Below are positions 5,075-5,961 of a DNA stretch of 5,961 nt, piece after piece. A program made the translations under genes and the position numbers. The stretch comes from Candidatus Omnitrophota bacterium (lineage in GTDB: Bacteria; Omnitrophota; Gorgyraeia; Tantalellales; Tantalellaceae): contig JAQUNB010000087.1 in NCBI GenBank assembly GCA_028717825.1, positions 1 through 5,961 of the forward strand. The letters run 5' to 3'. The notes under the pieces were generated by a model. That model was not told the origin of the DNA. It ran no database searches and was given only the letters and a program-made list of their open reading frames with translations. Position 1 is the first letter of the stretch, and the number at the start of each line of letters is the position of its first letter.

Positions 5075-5961
5075 ATGATATCTACACCCATATTGAACTT
5101 AAATATCCCGGAACTCAAACTTTTTAAACAAGGTAAAGTTCGGAATGTTTATGACCTTGGGGATAAACTGCTTTTCGTGGTGACCGATAGGATCTCGGCA
5201 TTTGATGTGATCATGCCGAATGGTATCCCGAACAAAGGAAGAGTTCTCAATATGATATCGGCGTTCTGGTTCGAGTTTACCCGGGACGTAATCGATAATC
5301 ATGTTATTACCGCAGATATAGATGAAATAATAAAAATAGAACCAAAATTAAAAAAACACCGCCAGACACTTGACGGAAGAAGTATGCTGGTCAAAAAGGC
5401 CGCTGGTCTTCCCGTAGAATGTATCGTAAGAGGGTATATATCAGGCTCCGGGTGGAAAGATTATCAAAAAAGCGGAAAAGTAAGCGGCGTGAAACTGCCG
5501 CAAGGGCTCAAAGAATCCGACAAACTGGAAGAACCCATATTTACGCCTTCGACAAAAGCGGAATCGGGCCACGATGAGAACATTTCGCAGGATGAAATGA
5601 AAAGAATGGTCGGGGACGCCGATTTCACGTTCCTAAAGGAAAAAAGTATAGCGGTATATAAAAAGGCCCGAGACTACGCCGAATCGAAAGGTATAATCAT
5701 CGCCGACACGAAATTCGAATTCGGAAAGGTTGGGAGCAAAATAATCTTAATGGATGAAATACTAACGCCGGACTCCTCGCGTTTTTGGCCGAAAGACGAT
5801 TACAAAAGCGGCCGCGGACAGAAAAGTTTTGACAAGCAGTTCGTGCGTGATTATCTTGAAACGCTGGCGTGGGACAAAACGCCTCCCGGTCCGCAGCTTC
5901 CCGATGATATCGCGCAAAAAACCTCCGAAAAATATATACAGGCGTATGAGATATTGACGGG
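5075..5961 (+). CDS. purC: Phosphoribosylaminoimidazole-succinocarboxamide (SAICAR) synthase, 3' end cut by window
   Basis: The frame is open for 295 codons and leaves the window without a stop. The enzyme (EC 6.3.2.6) joins aspartate to CAIR using ATP in de novo purine synthesis in the cytoplasm. Motifs in order: FKQGKVRNVYDL (from Phe17; the ATP-binding N-terminal strand region), VTDRISAFD, VECIVRGYISGSGW (Glu115, Arg119), FTPSTKAESGHDENIS (residues 156-171, His166, Asp167), ADTKFEFG (210-217) and LMDEILTPDSSRFW (225-238, Asp227, Glu228, Asp233, Arg236). SFDKQFVRDYLE follows. These are the standard PurC signatures. The visible end AYEILTG matches the usual C-terminus, so only a few codons are missing. 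At about 300 residues this is the long form, not the ~237-residue form of E. coli. Its start is set by GAGGGG at 5062-5067. It lies 146 bp after pckG, across repeat arrays, so co-transcription is uncertain. Confidence 0.97.
   Translation, partial: MISTPILNLNIPELKLFKQGKVRNVYDLGDKLLFVVTDRISAFDVIMPNGIPNKGRVLNMISAFWFEFTRDVIDNHVITADIDEIIKIEPKLKKHRQTLDGRSMLVKKAAGLPVECIVRGYISGSGWKDYQKSGKVSGVKLPQGLKESDKLEEPIFTPSTKAESGHDENISQDEMKRMVGDADFTFLKEKSIAVYKKARDYAESKGIIIADTKFEFGKVGSKIILMDEILTPDSSRFWPKDDYKSGRGQKSFDKQFVRDYLETLAWDKTPPGPQLPDDIAQKTSEKYIQAYEILT

Noticed and set aside
4747..5118. A 123-codon minus-strand frame from purC through the repeats into pckG.
   Set aside because: It crosses three unrelated sequence types and has no RBS or family-like motif.
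5068..5127. Alternative ATG at 5068 immediately after GAGGGG.
   Set aside because: It is out of frame with purC, ends after 19 codons and has no spacing from the ribosome binding site.

Overview
The window is bacterial chromosomal DNA of moderate, slightly AT-rich composition (judged by eye), densely packed with housekeeping metabolic genes. Glycine decarboxylase is split into two subunits (gcvPA/gcvPB). The PEP carboxykinase belongs to the GTP-type fold family. PurC is the long (~300-residue) type. A small lipoprotein with a lipobox points to a cell envelope that uses lipoproteins. The promoters match the sigma-70 consensus. The mixture, together with heptameric intergenic repeats, would fit an uncultivated diderm lineage such as Omnitrophota, but this taxonomic guess rests on general impression only.

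Layout: (1) 1-2444, plus strand: the 3' end of gcvPA, all of gcvPB (10-bp overlap) and a single-domain lipoate-protein ligase-like gene 27 bp downstream. This looks like the tail of a glycine cleavage operon. The ligase would attach lipoate to GcvH, the carrier on which the P-protein works. gcvT and gcvH would be expected upstream, outside the window. (2) 2432-2854, minus strand: a small lipoprotein gene, convergent with the ligase gene and overlapping it by 13 bp. (3) 2855-3041: a 187-bp divergent control region with a near-consensus promoter on each strand and a G-rich stretch between them. (4) 3042-4928, plus strand: a 628-residue PEP carboxykinase of the GTP family. Its catalytic P-loop and metal ligands are intact, but its guanine-binding loop is unusual. 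(5) 4929-5074: a 146-bp gap dominated by two unrelated families of 7-bp tandem repeats, one of them arranged as two opposed arrays. (6) 5075 to the window end, plus strand: purC (SAICAR synthase), lacking only its last few codons.

Functionally, the genes cover one-carbon/glycine metabolism (GcvP plus lipoylation), the oxaloacetate/PEP node and purine synthesis. Purine synthesis consumes glycine and one-carbon units, so the grouping is metabolically sensible, although only the gcv-ligase part looks like a true operon. No mobile element, RNA gene, CRISPR array or defence system is visible. The most unusual things are the heptamer repeats and the altered nucleotide pocket of the PEP carboxykinase. 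I do not see a convincing new multi-gene system.
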